Shown here: positions 1 through 8,395 of the stretch, piece after piece
How the letters are laid out: each line of letters opens with the position of its first letter
Numbering within the stretch: the first letter of the stretch is position 1
Origin: Rathayibacter sp. VKM Ac-2760
GTDB taxonomy: Bacteria > Actinomycetota > Actinomycetes > Actinomycetales > Microbacteriaceae
Length of the DNA: 64,000 bases
Reading direction: 5' to 3'
Assembly: GCF_009834185.1 (NCBI RefSeq)
Contig: NZ_CP047173.1
Location: 4,092,001-4,156,000 of the forward strand
Made by a program: the position numbers and the translations under genes
Notes under the pieces: model-generated
Seen by the model: only the letters and a program-made list of their open reading frames with translations
The model's database searches: none
Told to the model about the DNA's origin: nothing

Positions 1-1240
1 GCGTCGCCGCGCCGATGCCCTTGAGCATCCCGCGGCCGTGATCGCCGTCGCCGGCGACCGCGTCGATGCGGCCGAGCGCCTCCTCCTCGCGCTCGAGCAG
101 CCCGTGCACGGCGGCGAGCGCCGCCCGCACCGTGTCGCCGAGCGCGACGGCGGCGTCGGTGGCGGAGGGAGCGGACTCCTCCTCCCCCGCCTCGGCGTCG
201 TCGCCCGACGGCGCGAGCAGCGCCGCGACCGGAGCCGCGACCCGGCGGTAGGCCGGCGTGTAGGCGTCGGCGCGCCAGTAGCGCTCGAGCTCGTCGTCGA
301 GCCACTGCAGGGTCAGCGAGACGCCGCCCATGTCGAGGCTGGTGACCAGCTCGCCGACCTCGGGCTCGACCGTGTGCAGCCCGGCCTCCTCGAGCCGGCG
401 CGCGATGTGGCGCCAGAGCAGGAAGAGCTCCTCGTACTTCGTGGTGCCGAGCCCGTTCAGGATCGGAGCGACGCGGGTCGTGCCGCCCTCCGCCCCCGCA
501 CCCTCGGGAAGGTCCGCGAGCAGCCGGTCGACGAAGAGGTCGGCCAGCTCGGCCGCGCGCAGCAGCTCGATGTCGCGGATCCCGGGCTCGCCGTGGATCC
601 CGAGCCCCAGGCCCAGGTGCCCCTCGGGCACGCTGAACAGCGGCTCGGTCGCGCCCGGCATGGTGCAGCCCGAGAACGCGACGCCGAGCGTTCGGGTCGC
701 CGCGTTGCTCGCGTTCCCCACCCGCTCGACCTCGTCGAGGGACGCGCCCTCCGCGGCCGCCGCGCCCATCGCCTTGAACACCGGGAAGTCGCCCGCGATG
801 CCGCGGCGCTTCCCGATCTCGTCCGCCGAGGCGATGTCGTCGGTGACGACGACGATCCGGGTGTCGATCCCCTCCTTGCGCAGTCGCTCGGCCGCGATGC
901 CGAAGTTCATCGTGTCGCCGGCGTAGTTGCCGAAGCTGAACACCACTCCCCGGCCCTGGTCGGCGGCCTTCGCCACCGAGTAGGCCTGCGCCGCCGACGG
1001 CGAGGTGAAGATGTTGCCCACCACCGCGCCGGTCGCGAGCCCCGGGCCGACGGTGCCGCTGAACGCCGGGTAGTGCCCGGAGCCGCCGCCGATGACGACG
1101 GCGACCTGCGGCTCGGCGCCCGCGGTGCGGAGCGAGACCACTCCCCCCGGCACGCCGCGCAGGCGGTCGGCGTAGAGGGAGAGGAAGCCGGCCAGCTGGT
1201 CCTCGGCGAACTCGTCGGGGTCGTCGTAGATCGTCGTCAT
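1..1240 (-). CDS. Dihydroxyacetone/erythrulose kinase, fused DhaK-DhaL type (3' end beyond left edge)
   Basis: ATP-dependent ketose kinase that probably phosphorylates erythrulose made by the adjacent dehydrogenase. The minus-strand frame from ATG at 1240 stays open for 413 codons to the window edge. The DhaK domain fills about residues 1-330 and holds GGGSGHYPAF near residue 51 and GIHGEPG near 214-220, whose His is the covalent substrate-binding residue in the family. A linker rich in acidic residues leads into a DhaL domain starting near residue 365, with the ATP/Mg motif DGDHGRGM near residue 400. The rest of DhaL is cut off. The start lies 5 bases after the stop of the dehydrogenase gene, so the two are one operon. 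In mycobacterial tetritol pathways, kinases of this family (DerK/LerK) act on erythrulose; which enantiomer is used here cannot be told. Confidence 0.9.
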   Translation of the reverse strand, partial: MTTIYDDPDEFAEDQLAGFLSLYADRLRGVPGGVVSLRTAGAEPQVAVVIGGGSGHYPAFSGTVGPGLATGAVVGNIFTSPSAAQAYSVAKAADQGRGVVFSFGNYAGDTMNFGIAAERLRKEGIDTRIVVVTDDIASADEIGKRRGIAGDFPVFKAMGAAAAEGASLDEVERVGNASNAATRTLGVAFSGCTMPGATEPLFSVPEGHLGLGLGIHGEPGIRDIELLRAAELADLFVDRLLADLPEGAGAEGGTTRVAPILNGLGTTKYEELFLLWRHIARRLEEAGLHTVEPEVGELVTSLDMGGVSLTLQWLDDELERYWRADAYTPAYRRVAAPVAALLAPSGDDAEAGEEESAPSATDAAVALGDTVRAALAAVHGLLEREEEALGRIDAVAGDGDHGRGMLKGIGAAT

Positions 1241-1245
1241 GCGGG

Positions 1246-2421
1246 TCAGCTCCGGGCGTCGGCCGCGACGACCGCCTCGGTCAGCGAGGGGACGATCGAG
1301 ACCTTGACCGAGCCGCCCTGACTGTCGGCGACGAGGTCGAGCGCCTCCTGGAACTGCTCGAGCGGGAACTGGTGGGTGCAGATCTCGTCCATCGGCAGGA
1401 CGTTGCTCTCGAGCAGCTTGATCGCGGCGGGCCAGCAGTTCGGGCCGAGGTGGGCGCCGAGGACGTTGAGCTCCTTGTCGTCGCTGATGATCGACCAGTC
1501 GACCGAGGCGTTGGAGCCGAAGACGGAGTACTCGACGTAGGTGCCGAGCTTGCGCAGGATGTTGAGGCCCTGCGAGACGGCGGAGGGGTGCCCGGTGGCC
1601 TCGATGTAGACGTCGGCGCCGTAGCCGCCGGTGAGCTCCTTGACGACGGCGACCGCGTCCTGCTTCGTGATGTTGATCACGAGGTCGGCGCCGGCCTTGG
1701 TGGCGAGGGCGAGCTTCTCGTCGCTCATGTCGAGCGCGATGACCATCTTGGGGTTCTTCTGGCGGGTGCCCGCGATCGCGCCGAGGCCGATCGGGCCGGC
1801 GCCGGCGATGACGACGACGTCGTCGAACTGGATGCTGCCGCGCTCGACCGCGTGCATGGCGCAGGAGAGCGGCTCGCTGAACGCGGCGACCTGCGGGGCG
1901 AGGTCGCGGCTGACCGGGTGGGTGAGCGCGCGGGTCGGGACGAGCACGTACTCGGCCATCGCCCCGTCGAAGCCCTTGAAGCCGAACATGTCGTGCGGTC
2001 CGCACATCCAGTAGGCGCCCATCAGGCAGTAGCGGCACTCCCAGCACGGCACGATCTGCTCGCAGGCGATGCGGTCGCCGAGTGCGACGCCGCGCTTGGC
2101 GAGCGCCGCGTCGTCGCCGGCGACGACGGTGCCGACGAACTCGTGGCCCGCGATGCGGTCGCGCTCGGCCCAGGCGGGGCGGTTCTCGTCACCCCAGAAC
2201 TTCGCGGCGCCGTGGTAGCACTTCAGGTCGCTCGCGCAGACGCCGACCGCGTCGACGCGCAGCAGCAGCTCGCCCGCGGCGGGCACCGGCACGGGCACGG
2301 TCTCGAGGCGGTAGTCCTCCGGGCCGTGGACGACGACGGCGCGCATGGACTCGGGCACGTCGGCGCCATCGGAGTGTCGCGTCTGCGGGGCCGACTGCGG
2401 GGAAGGGGTGGTGATGGTCAT
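1246..2421 (-). CDS. eltD: Zinc-dependent polyol dehydrogenase, erythritol/L-threitol dehydrogenase-like
   Basis: NAD-dependent medium-chain dehydrogenase expected to oxidise erythritol or L-threitol to erythrulose in the cytoplasm. The 391-residue protein has the catalytic zinc site (GVCASDLKCYHG, then GHEFVG), the structural-zinc cysteines (CWECRYC) and a Rossmann motif GAGPIGLGAI. Long stretches around YGADVYIEATGHPSA, WSIISDDKELNVLGAHLGP and MDEICTHQFPL are as I remember them from mycobacterial EltD, much closer than to generic ADHs. The N-terminal 25 residues are an extra, low-complexity leader. A GGAGG ribosome-binding site lies just before the ATG at 2421. It is transcribed with the kinase downstream and divergently from the sugar importer, which supports one tetritol uptake-and-oxidation unit. 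Confidence 0.85.
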   Translation of the reverse strand: MTITTPSPQSAPQTRHSDGADVPESMRAVVVHGPEDYRLETVPVPVPAAGELLLRVDAVGVCASDLKCYHGAAKFWGDENRPAWAERDRIAGHEFVGTVVAGDDAALAKRGVALGDRIACEQIVPCWECRYCLMGAYWMCGPHDMFGFKGFDGAMAEYVLVPTRALTHPVSRDLAPQVAAFSEPLSCAMHAVERGSIQFDDVVVIAGAGPIGLGAIAGTRQKNPKMVIALDMSDEKLALATKAGADLVINITKQDAVAVVKELTGGYGADVYIEATGHPSAVSQGLNILRKLGTYVEYSVFGSNASVDWSIISDDKELNVLGAHLGPNCWPAAIKLLESNVLPMDEICTHQFPLEQFQEALDLVADSQGGSVKVSIVPSLTEAVVAADARS

Positions 2422-2497
2422 GGGGAGCCTCCGAGGGGTTCGCGGGGCCGCTTCATCGCGGCCTTCCCGAACCTACCCCGTCCAGAACACTTGTCAA

Positions 2498-2514
2498 GAA
2501 CAGAATTTCTGTTC
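2498..2514. promoter_or_regulatory. Operator-like palindrome 1 in the divergent promoter region
   Basis: GAACAGAATTTCTGTTC is a perfect 17-bp palindrome around a central T. It sits in the 299-bp spacer between the divergent dehydrogenase and importer genes, about 80 bp upstream of the dehydrogenase start. The cluster encodes a SorC-type regulator, a family that binds such sites, so this is a likely operator; the pairing is inference. Confidence 0.5.
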
Positions 2515-2575
2515 ACCGTTGCGCCGGGCCGATCCGGGACCAATTCGCTCGCGGCCCTTGCGGAAATTGTGTGTG

Positions 2576-2592
2576 GAACATAATTTCTTTCC
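2576..2592. promoter_or_regulatory. Operator-like palindrome 2 (degenerate copy)
   Basis: GAACATAATTTCTTTCC matches the palindrome at 2498-2514 at 14 of 17 positions and lies 78 bp away, centre to centre. It is on the importer side of the spacer. Two copies of one site in a divergent promoter region fit control of both transcripts by one regulator. No further gene is seen in 2422-2720. Confidence 0.4.
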
Positions 2593-2720
2593 CGGAGGCC
2601 GGTTCGCCCGCCTCCCGCAGCGACGGAGCCGCCCCACGGGGGACGCCGTCGACCTGATGACCAGCAGTCCCGACCAGCAGTTCCCCACCAGCACGACCCG
2701 ATCAGTGAACGGACACCGCG

Positions 2721-3380
2721 ATGACGCGTGAACTCCCTCCCGCCCCGAGCAGGCTCCCGGCCGGCGTCCCCCGGAAGCGCCTGATCCTCGCCGCGGTCGT
2801 CGTCGTCGTGATCGCCGCGATGGCCTTCAGCACCAAGGTCGTCGGCGCCGACTCCGACCTCGGGGCCGGCCCCGCCGAGTTCTCGGCCGAGTCCTGGGCC
2901 GCGGAGAACTTCCCCGTCATCCAGGAGGGCATCGCCGACCGCGCCGTCGACGCGGCCACCCTCGCCACCGCCATCGCGGCCGACAGCGCCGGCGCCGCGA
3001 CCCAGTACGGCATCCCCGGCGGCACCGGCCCCGAGTTCTCGACCACCTTCACCGGCACGGTCGGCGCCGGCCAGAACGGCATCTACCCCGTCACCGTCGA
3101 GGGCGTCCCCGGCGACGTGCTCATCCGCGTGCAGACCGGCCCCGCGATCAACGGCACCGACCTCCGCGACGCCACCGGCACCGTCGAGTTCGGCCAGTTC
3201 ACCAACCAGATCGACTACCAGGACGCGGCGAGCGCCCTCAACGAGCAGCTGAAGACCACCGTGCTCGGCGCGGTCGACACCACCGCCCTCGAGGGGAAGA
3301 CGGTCCAGGTCACCGGCGCGTTCCAGCTGATCAACCCCGCCGGCTGGCTCGTCACCCCGTCCGAGCTGGTGGTCCAGTGA
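2721..3380 (+). CDS. DUF2291 family protein, first gene of the sugar importer operon
   Basis: A 219-residue protein with one N-terminal membrane segment (about residues 18-40, PRKRLILAAVVVVVIAAMAF) and an extracytoplasmic remainder. Its layout fits DUF2291, a family of unknown role repeatedly found next to ribose-type ABC importers for polyols. There is no lipobox cysteine, so it appears to be anchored by the uncleaved helix. The mature part is rich in short beta-strand-like stretches (FTGTVGAGQNGIYPVTVEGV, VTGAFQLINPAGWLVTPSEL). Its TGA overlaps the GTG of the ATPase gene by four bases, so the two are probably translated together. An accessory role in substrate capture or transporter assembly is only a guess. 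Confidence 0.8.
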   Translation: MTRELPPAPSRLPAGVPRKRLILAAVVVVVIAAMAFSTKVVGADSDLGAGPAEFSAESWAAENFPVIQEGIADRAVDAATLATAIAADSAGAATQYGIPGGTGPEFSTTFTGTVGAGQNGIYPVTVEGVPGDVLIRVQTGPAINGTDLRDATGTVEFGQFTNQIDYQDAASALNEQLKTTVLGAVDTTALEGKTVQVTGAFQLINPAGWLVTPSELVVQ

Positions 3381-4918
3381 GCACCGCGGAGGCCCCGGTC
3401 GCCGGCATCGGCGAGGTCGTCCTCGAGGCCGTCGACGTGGTCAAGACCTACGGCGCCACCCGCGCCCTCAAGGGCGTCGGCTTCTCGGTGCACCGCGGCC
3501 AGGTCACCACGCTCTTCGGCGAGAACGGCGCCGGCAAGTCGACGCTGATGAAGATCCTGTCCGGAGTGGAGCAGCCCACCTCGGGCGAGATCGTGCTGAA
3601 CGGCACCCCGGTCGCCTTCGAGGACACGGTCGACGCCCGCGAGCACGGCATCTCGATCATCCACCAGGAGCTGAGCCTCGCCCCGAACCTCTCGGTGCGC
3701 GACAACATCTTCCTCGGCCGCGAGATCACCGGCCCCTCGGGCGTCGACTACGCGGAGGAGGCGCGGCAGACCCGCGCGGTGCTCGAGGAGCTCGGCGAGG
3801 ACATCGATCCGCTGACCCTCGTCGCCGACCTGCGGCTCGGCCAGCAGCAGCTGATCGAGATCGCCCGCGCCCTCTCGGTCGATGCGCGGATCCTGATCAT
3901 GGACGAGCCGACCAGCGCGCTCAGCGCCAGCGAGGTCGAGGTGCTCTTCACCGTCATCCACGACCTCACCGCCCGCGGCGTGTCGATCGTCTACATCTCG
4001 CACCACCTCGAGGAGGCGCTCGAGATCACCGACCACGCCGTCGTCCTCCGCGACGGCTCGGTCACCGCGACCGCCGTCGCCGCCGAGATCGACCTCGCCT
4101 GGGTCGTCCGCGCGATGGTCGGCGAGGGCTTCGACCTCGGCTCGCCGCCCCGCGGCTACGCCTTCGGCGACGTCGCGCTCTCGGTGCGCGGAGTGAGCGT
4201 CGCGGATCCGTCGATCCCCGGCCGCGACGTGGTCGACCGGATCGACCTCGACGTCCGCGAGGGCGAGATCGTCTGCCTCTACGGGCTGATGGGCGCCGGC
4301 CGCACCGAGCTGCTCGAGGCGATCGCCGGTCGCACGGCCGTCACCGCCGGCACCATCGCGAAGAACGGCCGCGACCTCGCCGGGATGTCGATCGCCGAGC
4401 GGATCGGCGCCGGCCTCGGCCTCGTGCCGGAGGACCGGCAGCGCGACGGCCTGGTGCAGACCATGACCGTCGGCCGGAACCTCTCGCTCGCGAGCATCGG
4501 CTCCTTCGTGAAGGGACTGTTCCTCTCCCCTCGCCGCGAGGTCGACCTCGTCACCGACTCCATCCAGACGGTGCACGTGAAGACCGCCGGCGGCGACGCG
4601 ATGATCGGCTCCCTCTCCGGCGGCAACCAGCAGAAGGTCGTCATCGGCAAGATGCTCGCCACTCAGCCGGACGTGATCCTCCTCGACGAGCCCAGCCGCG
4701 GCATCGACATCGGCGCCAAGGCCGAGGTCTTCCGGCTGCTCGCCGAGCGCGCCCGCGAGGGTCTCGCCGTCGTCTACACCACCTCCGAGGTCGGCGAGTG
4801 CCTCAGCATCGCCCACCGCATCATCGTGATGAGCCGGGGCCGGATCGCGGCCGAATTCGACTCGGACGTCTCCAAAGAAGACATCATGGCCGCCTCCGGT
4901 GAGGCCGTGATCTCGTGA
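3377..4918 (+). CDS. Ribose-type sugar ABC transporter ATP-binding protein (two ATPase domains)
   Basis: Energises import of the substrate brought by the lipoprotein encoded downstream, probably erythritol or threitol. The 513 residues form two tandem ABC domains, as in RbsA/MglA. The first has Walker A GENGAGKST (residues 48-56), the signature LGQQQLIEIARAL and Walker B ILIMDEPTSAL. The second has the degenerate P-loop GLMGAGRTE typical of this subclass, the signature LSGGNQQKVV and VILLDEPSRGID. The GTG start overlaps the preceding TGA, and its own TGA overlaps the permease GTG, so DUF2291, ATPase and permease are tightly coupled. Substrate specificity is inferred from the neighbouring dehydrogenase and kinase. 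Confidence 0.93.
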   Translation: MSTAEAPVAGIGEVVLEAVDVVKTYGATRALKGVGFSVHRGQVTTLFGENGAGKSTLMKILSGVEQPTSGEIVLNGTPVAFEDTVDAREHGISIIHQELSLAPNLSVRDNIFLGREITGPSGVDYAEEARQTRAVLEELGEDIDPLTLVADLRLGQQQLIEIARALSVDARILIMDEPTSALSASEVEVLFTVIHDLTARGVSIVYISHHLEEALEITDHAVVLRDGSVTATAVAAEIDLAWVVRAMVGEGFDLGSPPRGYAFGDVALSVRGVSVADPSIPGRDVVDRIDLDVREGEIVCLYGLMGAGRTELLEAIAGRTAVTAGTIAKNGRDLAGMSIAERIGAGLGLVPEDRQRDGLVQTMTVGRNLSLASIGSFVKGLFLSPRREVDLVTDSIQTVHVKTAGGDAMIGSLSGGNQQKVVIGKMLATQPDVILLDEPSRGIDIGAKAEVFRLLAERAREGLAVVYTTSEVGECLSIAHRIIVMSRGRIAAEFDSDVSKEDIMAASGEAVIS

Positions 4919-6057
4919 CCACTACGGAACGGAAGCCCCCCATGACCTCCACCGCGACCGGGCAGCGACGCCCCGCGCTCTTCCAGGACGGGTTCGATCT
5001 CGGCCGCCTGCTGCTGCAGGGGCGGGCGTTCTTCGCCCTGATCGCGATCATCGTCGTGTTCTCGATCCTCTCGCCCAACTACTTCACCGTCGGCAACATC
5101 CTCACGATGTCCTCGCACGTGGCGGTCTACGCGATCCTCGCGATCGGCATGCTGCTGGTCATCCTCAACGGCGGCATCGACCTCTCGGTCGGCTCGACGC
5201 TGGGCTTCTCCGGTGTCATCGCCGGCTTCCTGATGCAGGGCGTGCAGATCGGCGGGGTCACCCTCTACCCGGCGCTCTGGGTGGTGGTCGTGCTCTCCTG
5301 CGGCGCCGGCGCGCTGATCGGGCTGATCAACGGGATCCTGGTCGCCCGGTTCCGGGTCGCGCCCTTCGTCGCGACGCTCGGCATGCTCTACGTCGTCCGC
5401 GGCGTGGGCCTGCTGATGACCAACGGCCTCACCTACAACGACCTGGCCGGTCAGCCCGAGCTCGGCAACACCGGCTTCGACTGGCTCGGCTTCAACCGCT
5501 TCCTCGGCCTGCCGATCGGCGTCGTGATCATGATCGTCGTCGCCATCGTGGTCAGCCTGCTGCTGAACCGCACGGTGTTCGGCCGCTGGCTCTACGCCTC
5601 GGGCGGCAACGAGCGCGCCTCGGAGCTGTCCGGCGTTCCGGTGAAGCGGGTGAAGGTGCGCGTCTACGTGCTCTCCGGGCTGTTCGCGGCCATCGCCGGC
5701 CTGATCCTCTCCTCCGAGCTGACCAGCGCGAGCCCCACCGCCGGCAACTCCTACGAGCTCACCGCGATCGCGGCCGTCGTCATCGGCGGCGCCGCGCTCA
5801 CCGGCGGAGTCGGCACCGTCCGCGGCACGCTGCTCGGCGCGTTCGTCATCGGCTTCCTCTCCGACGGCCTCGTCATCATCGGCGTCTCGTCCTACTGGCA
5901 GACCGTCTTCACCGGCGCGGTGATCGTCTTCGCCGTCCTGCTGAACGCGGTGCAGTACCGCGGCAAGCCGCGCAAGGGCGGCTCCGGCGCGCGGCCCGCC
6001 TCCGACTCGGGTGCTCCGGCGCCCGTCCCCCAGACATCGGGCACCCCGGCCGCCTAG
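4915..6057 (+). CDS. Ribose-type sugar ABC transporter permease
   Basis: Membrane channel of the importer. The 380-residue protein has about ten hydrophobic segments and the RbsC-family motifs GGIDLSVGS, VATLGMLYVVRG and the loop SGVPVKRVKVRVYVLSGL that contacts the ATPase. The last 35 residues are a Pro/Ala/Ser-rich cytoplasmic tail, longer than in typical RbsC. The GTG start overlaps the ATPase stop by four bases; an internal ATG nine codons later (4942) is an alternative start. It is followed after 67 bp by the binding-protein gene. Confidence 0.92.
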   Translation: MTTTERKPPMTSTATGQRRPALFQDGFDLGRLLLQGRAFFALIAIIVVFSILSPNYFTVGNILTMSSHVAVYAILAIGMLLVILNGGIDLSVGSTLGFSGVIAGFLMQGVQIGGVTLYPALWVVVVLSCGAGALIGLINGILVARFRVAPFVATLGMLYVVRGVGLLMTNGLTYNDLAGQPELGNTGFDWLGFNRFLGLPIGVVIMIVVAIVVSLLLNRTVFGRWLYASGGNERASELSGVPVKRVKVRVYVLSGLFAAIAGLILSSELTSASPTAGNSYELTAIAAVVIGGAALTGGVGTVRGTLLGAFVIGFLSDGLVIIGVSSYWQTVFTGAVIVFAVLLNAVQYRGKPRKGGSGARPASDSGAPAPVPQTSGTPAA

Positions 6058-6124
6058 GCCGGTCCGCCCGAGAGAAGACCTCGGTCGGCCACCGCCGACC
6101 GGACCACAGTGAAAGGAACACGCA

Positions 6125-7117
6125 ATGAACCGCAAGCTGGCAACGGTGCTCGCCGCGGGCGCGGGGCTCACCCTCGTCCTCTCCGGATGCTCCTCCGACG
6201 CGGGGACCGCGGGCGGGACCTCGGGCACCCCGGGCGCCGCCGAGGGCGGCCTCATCTCGATCATCGTCAACGACCCGGCCAACCCCTACTGGCAGACCGA
6301 GGGCGACGTCGCGTCGGCCGAGGCCGAGGCGCTCGGCTACACGGCCAACGTGGGCGCCTCGAAGGGCGACACGAACACCGAGAGCAACCTGATCGACACC
6401 GCCATCACCAACAAGTCGGTCGCGATCATCCTCGACCCGGCCAACGCCTCCGGCTCGGTCGGCGCGGTGAAGAAGGCCGACGCGGCGGGCATCCCCGTCA
6501 TCCTGGTCAACGCCGAGATCAACGAGACCGGCCTCGCGAAGGCGCAGCTCGTCTCCAACAACGCGCAGGGCGCGGCGCTCGGCGCGCAGCAGTGGGTCGC
6601 CGACGTCGGCGACACCGGCAACTACGCGGAGCTGTTCGGATCCCCCTCCGACAACAACGCGCAGACCCGGTCCAACGGCTACGCCACCGTGATCTCGCAG
6701 TACCCCGGCCTCGTCGAGGTCGCGAACCAGGTCGGCAACTGGAACCGCACCGAGGGCCACGACAAGATGCAGTCGATCCTGCAGGCCAACCCGGACGTCA
6801 CCGGCGTCATCTCCGGCAACGACGAGATGGCGCTCGGCGCGATCGCGGCGCTGAAGGAGGCCGGCAAGCTCGACCAGGTGAAGGTCGGCGGCTTCGACGG
6901 CTCGCCCGACGCGGTCGACGCGATCAAGGCCGGCGAGCTGCAGTACACCGTGCTCCAGCCCGTCGCGACCTTCGCGAAGGAGGCCGTCCAGCAGGCCGAC
7001 TCCTTCATCCGCACCGGCGAGACCGGAGCGGCGCAGGAGAAGCAGGCGTTCGACTGCATCCTCATCACGAAGGACAACGTCGACAAGGTCACGTCCCCCT
7101 TCACTCTCTCCGAGTGA
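6125..7117 (+). CDS. Sugar ABC transporter substrate-binding lipoprotein
   Basis: Captures the substrate outside the membrane and delivers it to the permease. The 330-residue precursor has a lipoprotein signal peptide ending in LVLSGC (Cys22), then a short Gly/Thr-rich tether and a periplasmic-binding-protein type 1 fold (ISIIVNDPANPYWQTEGD, GVISGNDEMALGAIAALKEA, VKVGGFDGSPDA), as in RbsB and polyol-binding relatives. The ATG at 6125 is preceded by AAAGGA. It is the last importer gene before a strong inverted repeat and the regulator gene. Erythritol or threitol as ligand is inferred from context. Confidence 0.92.
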   Translation: MNRKLATVLAAGAGLTLVLSGCSSDAGTAGGTSGTPGAAEGGLISIIVNDPANPYWQTEGDVASAEAEALGYTANVGASKGDTNTESNLIDTAITNKSVAIILDPANASGSVGAVKKADAAGIPVILVNAEINETGLAKAQLVSNNAQGAALGAQQWVADVGDTGNYAELFGSPSDNNAQTRSNGYATVISQYPGLVEVANQVGNWNRTEGHDKMQSILQANPDVTGVISGNDEMALGAIAALKEAGKLDQVKVGGFDGSPDAVDAIKAGELQYTVLQPVATFAKEAVQQADSFIRTGETGAAQEKQAFDCILITKDNVDKVTSPFTLSE

Positions 7118-7130
7118 CCCGCCCGTCTCT

Positions 7131-7208
7131 CCCCCTCTCCGCGAGATGCCACTTGTGACCGCCTTTCACGGCGTGTCGCGCTCATAAGTGGCATCTCGCG
7201 GAGGGGGG
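7131..7208. repeat. Long inverted repeat between binding-protein and regulator genes
   Basis: Arms of about 27 bp (7131-7158 and 7182-7208), containing GCGAGATGCCACTT and its complement, pair with two mismatches around a loop of about 23 bases. It starts 14 bp after the importer stop codon and could stop transcription or protect mRNA ends. There is no T-run, so it is not a classical intrinsic terminator. It differs in sequence from the REP-like family seen elsewhere in the window. Confidence 0.7.
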
Positions 7209-7241
7209 CGGGACCAGCACGACGCCGAGGAAGAGGGCACA

Positions 7242-8213
7242 ATGACGCACGTGACTCCGCCCAGCGCCCCCCGGCGCCCCGACACCGTCAGGTTCCCCCT
7301 CGACGTCGTCTACCAGGCGGCCCGGATGTACTACCTCGAGGACGCGACGCAGGTCGAGATCGCCGCACGACTCGACGTCTCCCGCCCCACCGTCAGCCGC
7401 CTCATCGCCGAGGCGCGGCGCCTGGGCCTCGTGCAGATCAGCGTGATCGACCCCTTCGTCGACGAGAACACCGGCCTGGCCGACGCCCTCCGCGAGGCGC
7501 TCGGACTGAAGGCCGTCCACCTCGCCCCGGTGACCCACGCCTCCACCCTCGGCCGCGACCTCGCCGTCCCCGTCGCCGCCGCCCTCGCCGACATGCAGCT
7601 CGGCGTCGGCGACGCCCTGCTGATGTCGCTCGGCCGCACCGTGCACGACCTCGCCCGCTCGGGGATGCTGCCCCCGCTGCCCGGAGTGACGATCGTCCCC
7701 GCCGTCGGCGGCCAGGCCGAGCCGCAGTCGTGGTTCCAGACCAACGAGATCACCCGGATGGCCGCTGCGGCCACCGGCGCCCGCTCCAGCTTCCTCTTCG
7801 CGCAGTCCCTGCCGAGCCCCGCGATGCGCTCCGGCCTCGACTCCGACCCCGCGTTCCTCCAGGTGATGGACCTCTGGAGCAGCGCCAAGGGCGCCCTGCT
7901 CGGCATCGGCGCCCCCACCGCCACCCGCCACGAGCTCTCCTCCGGCCTGCCCAGCGACAAGCACCTCTTCGACGAGGCCGCCGGCGACGTCTGCCTCAAC
8001 TTCTTCCGCGCCGACGGCTCGGCCGTCGAGTTCCCCGGCAGCGAGCGGATGGTCCGCGTCTCCCGCGCGACCCTCGCCGCCGTCCCGCACGCGGTCGGCG
8101 TCGCCGTCGGCGTCGACAAGGCCCCCAGCATCATCGGCGCGGTCCGCGGCTCCCTGATCAACGCCCTCGTGACCGACGCGGTGACGGCCCGAGCGGTGCT
8201 CGCGGCGGTCTGA
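7242..8213 (+). CDS. SorC/DeoR-type sugar-binding transcriptional regulator
   Basis: Probable ligand-responsive regulator of the tetritol cluster. The 323-residue protein has an N-terminal helix-turn-helix at about residues 36-60 (QVEIAARLDVSRPTVSRLIA) and a C-terminal sugar-phosphate-binding domain of the SorC family from about residue 70 (DALLMSLGRTVHDL, GVTIVPAVGGQ, GVAVGVDKAPSIIGAVRGSL). The ATG at 7242 is chosen because a purine-rich GAGGAAGAGGG stretch precedes it; an upstream in-frame start at 7188 would read through the inverted repeat. Its ligand is likely a phosphorylated erythrulose or the polyol itself. The palindromes at 2498 and 2576 are plausible targets. Confidence 0.88.
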   Translation: MTHVTPPSAPRRPDTVRFPLDVVYQAARMYYLEDATQVEIAARLDVSRPTVSRLIAEARRLGLVQISVIDPFVDENTGLADALREALGLKAVHLAPVTHASTLGRDLAVPVAAALADMQLGVGDALLMSLGRTVHDLARSGMLPPLPGVTIVPAVGGQAEPQSWFQTNEITRMAAAATGARSSFLFAQSLPSPAMRSGLDSDPAFLQVMDLWSSAKGALLGIGAPTATRHELSSGLPSDKHLFDEAAGDVCLNFFRADGSAVEFPGSERMVRVSRATLAAVPHAVGVAVGVDKAPSIIGAVRGSLINALVTDAVTARAVLAAV

Positions 8214-8284
8214 CGCGCCCTCGCCGACCGAGCAGCGGGCGCTTGTCTTGCTGCCCTCGCCGACTGAGCAGCGCGCGCTTTCCT

Positions 8285-8380
8285 TGCTGATCGAGTAGCC
8301 CGCGCAGCGGGCGTATCGAGATCCCGCACCCACGGACGCGTGGGTCTCGATACGCCCCTCCGGGGCTACTCGACCAGCAG
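8285..8380. repeat. REP-like palindromic repeat, copy 1
   Basis: Two hairpin half-units, GATCGAGTAGCCCGCG...CGGGCGTATCGAGATC and GGTCTCGATACGCCCCTC...GGGGCTACTCGACCAGCA, lie head to head around a short spacer. Related copies occur at 57523, 58772, 59138 and, as a half-unit, at 44884. Before it (8217-8288) are two imperfect direct repeats of a stretch starting GCCCTCGCCGAC. It lies between convergent genes and may also act as a terminator. Confidence 0.8.
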
Positions 8381-8395
8381 GCAGGGGGCGGCGCC

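Noticed and set aside
38..1321. A 427-codon plus-strand frame at the left edge
   Set aside because: Antisense to the DhaK-DhaL kinase, whose conserved motifs are on the minus strand.
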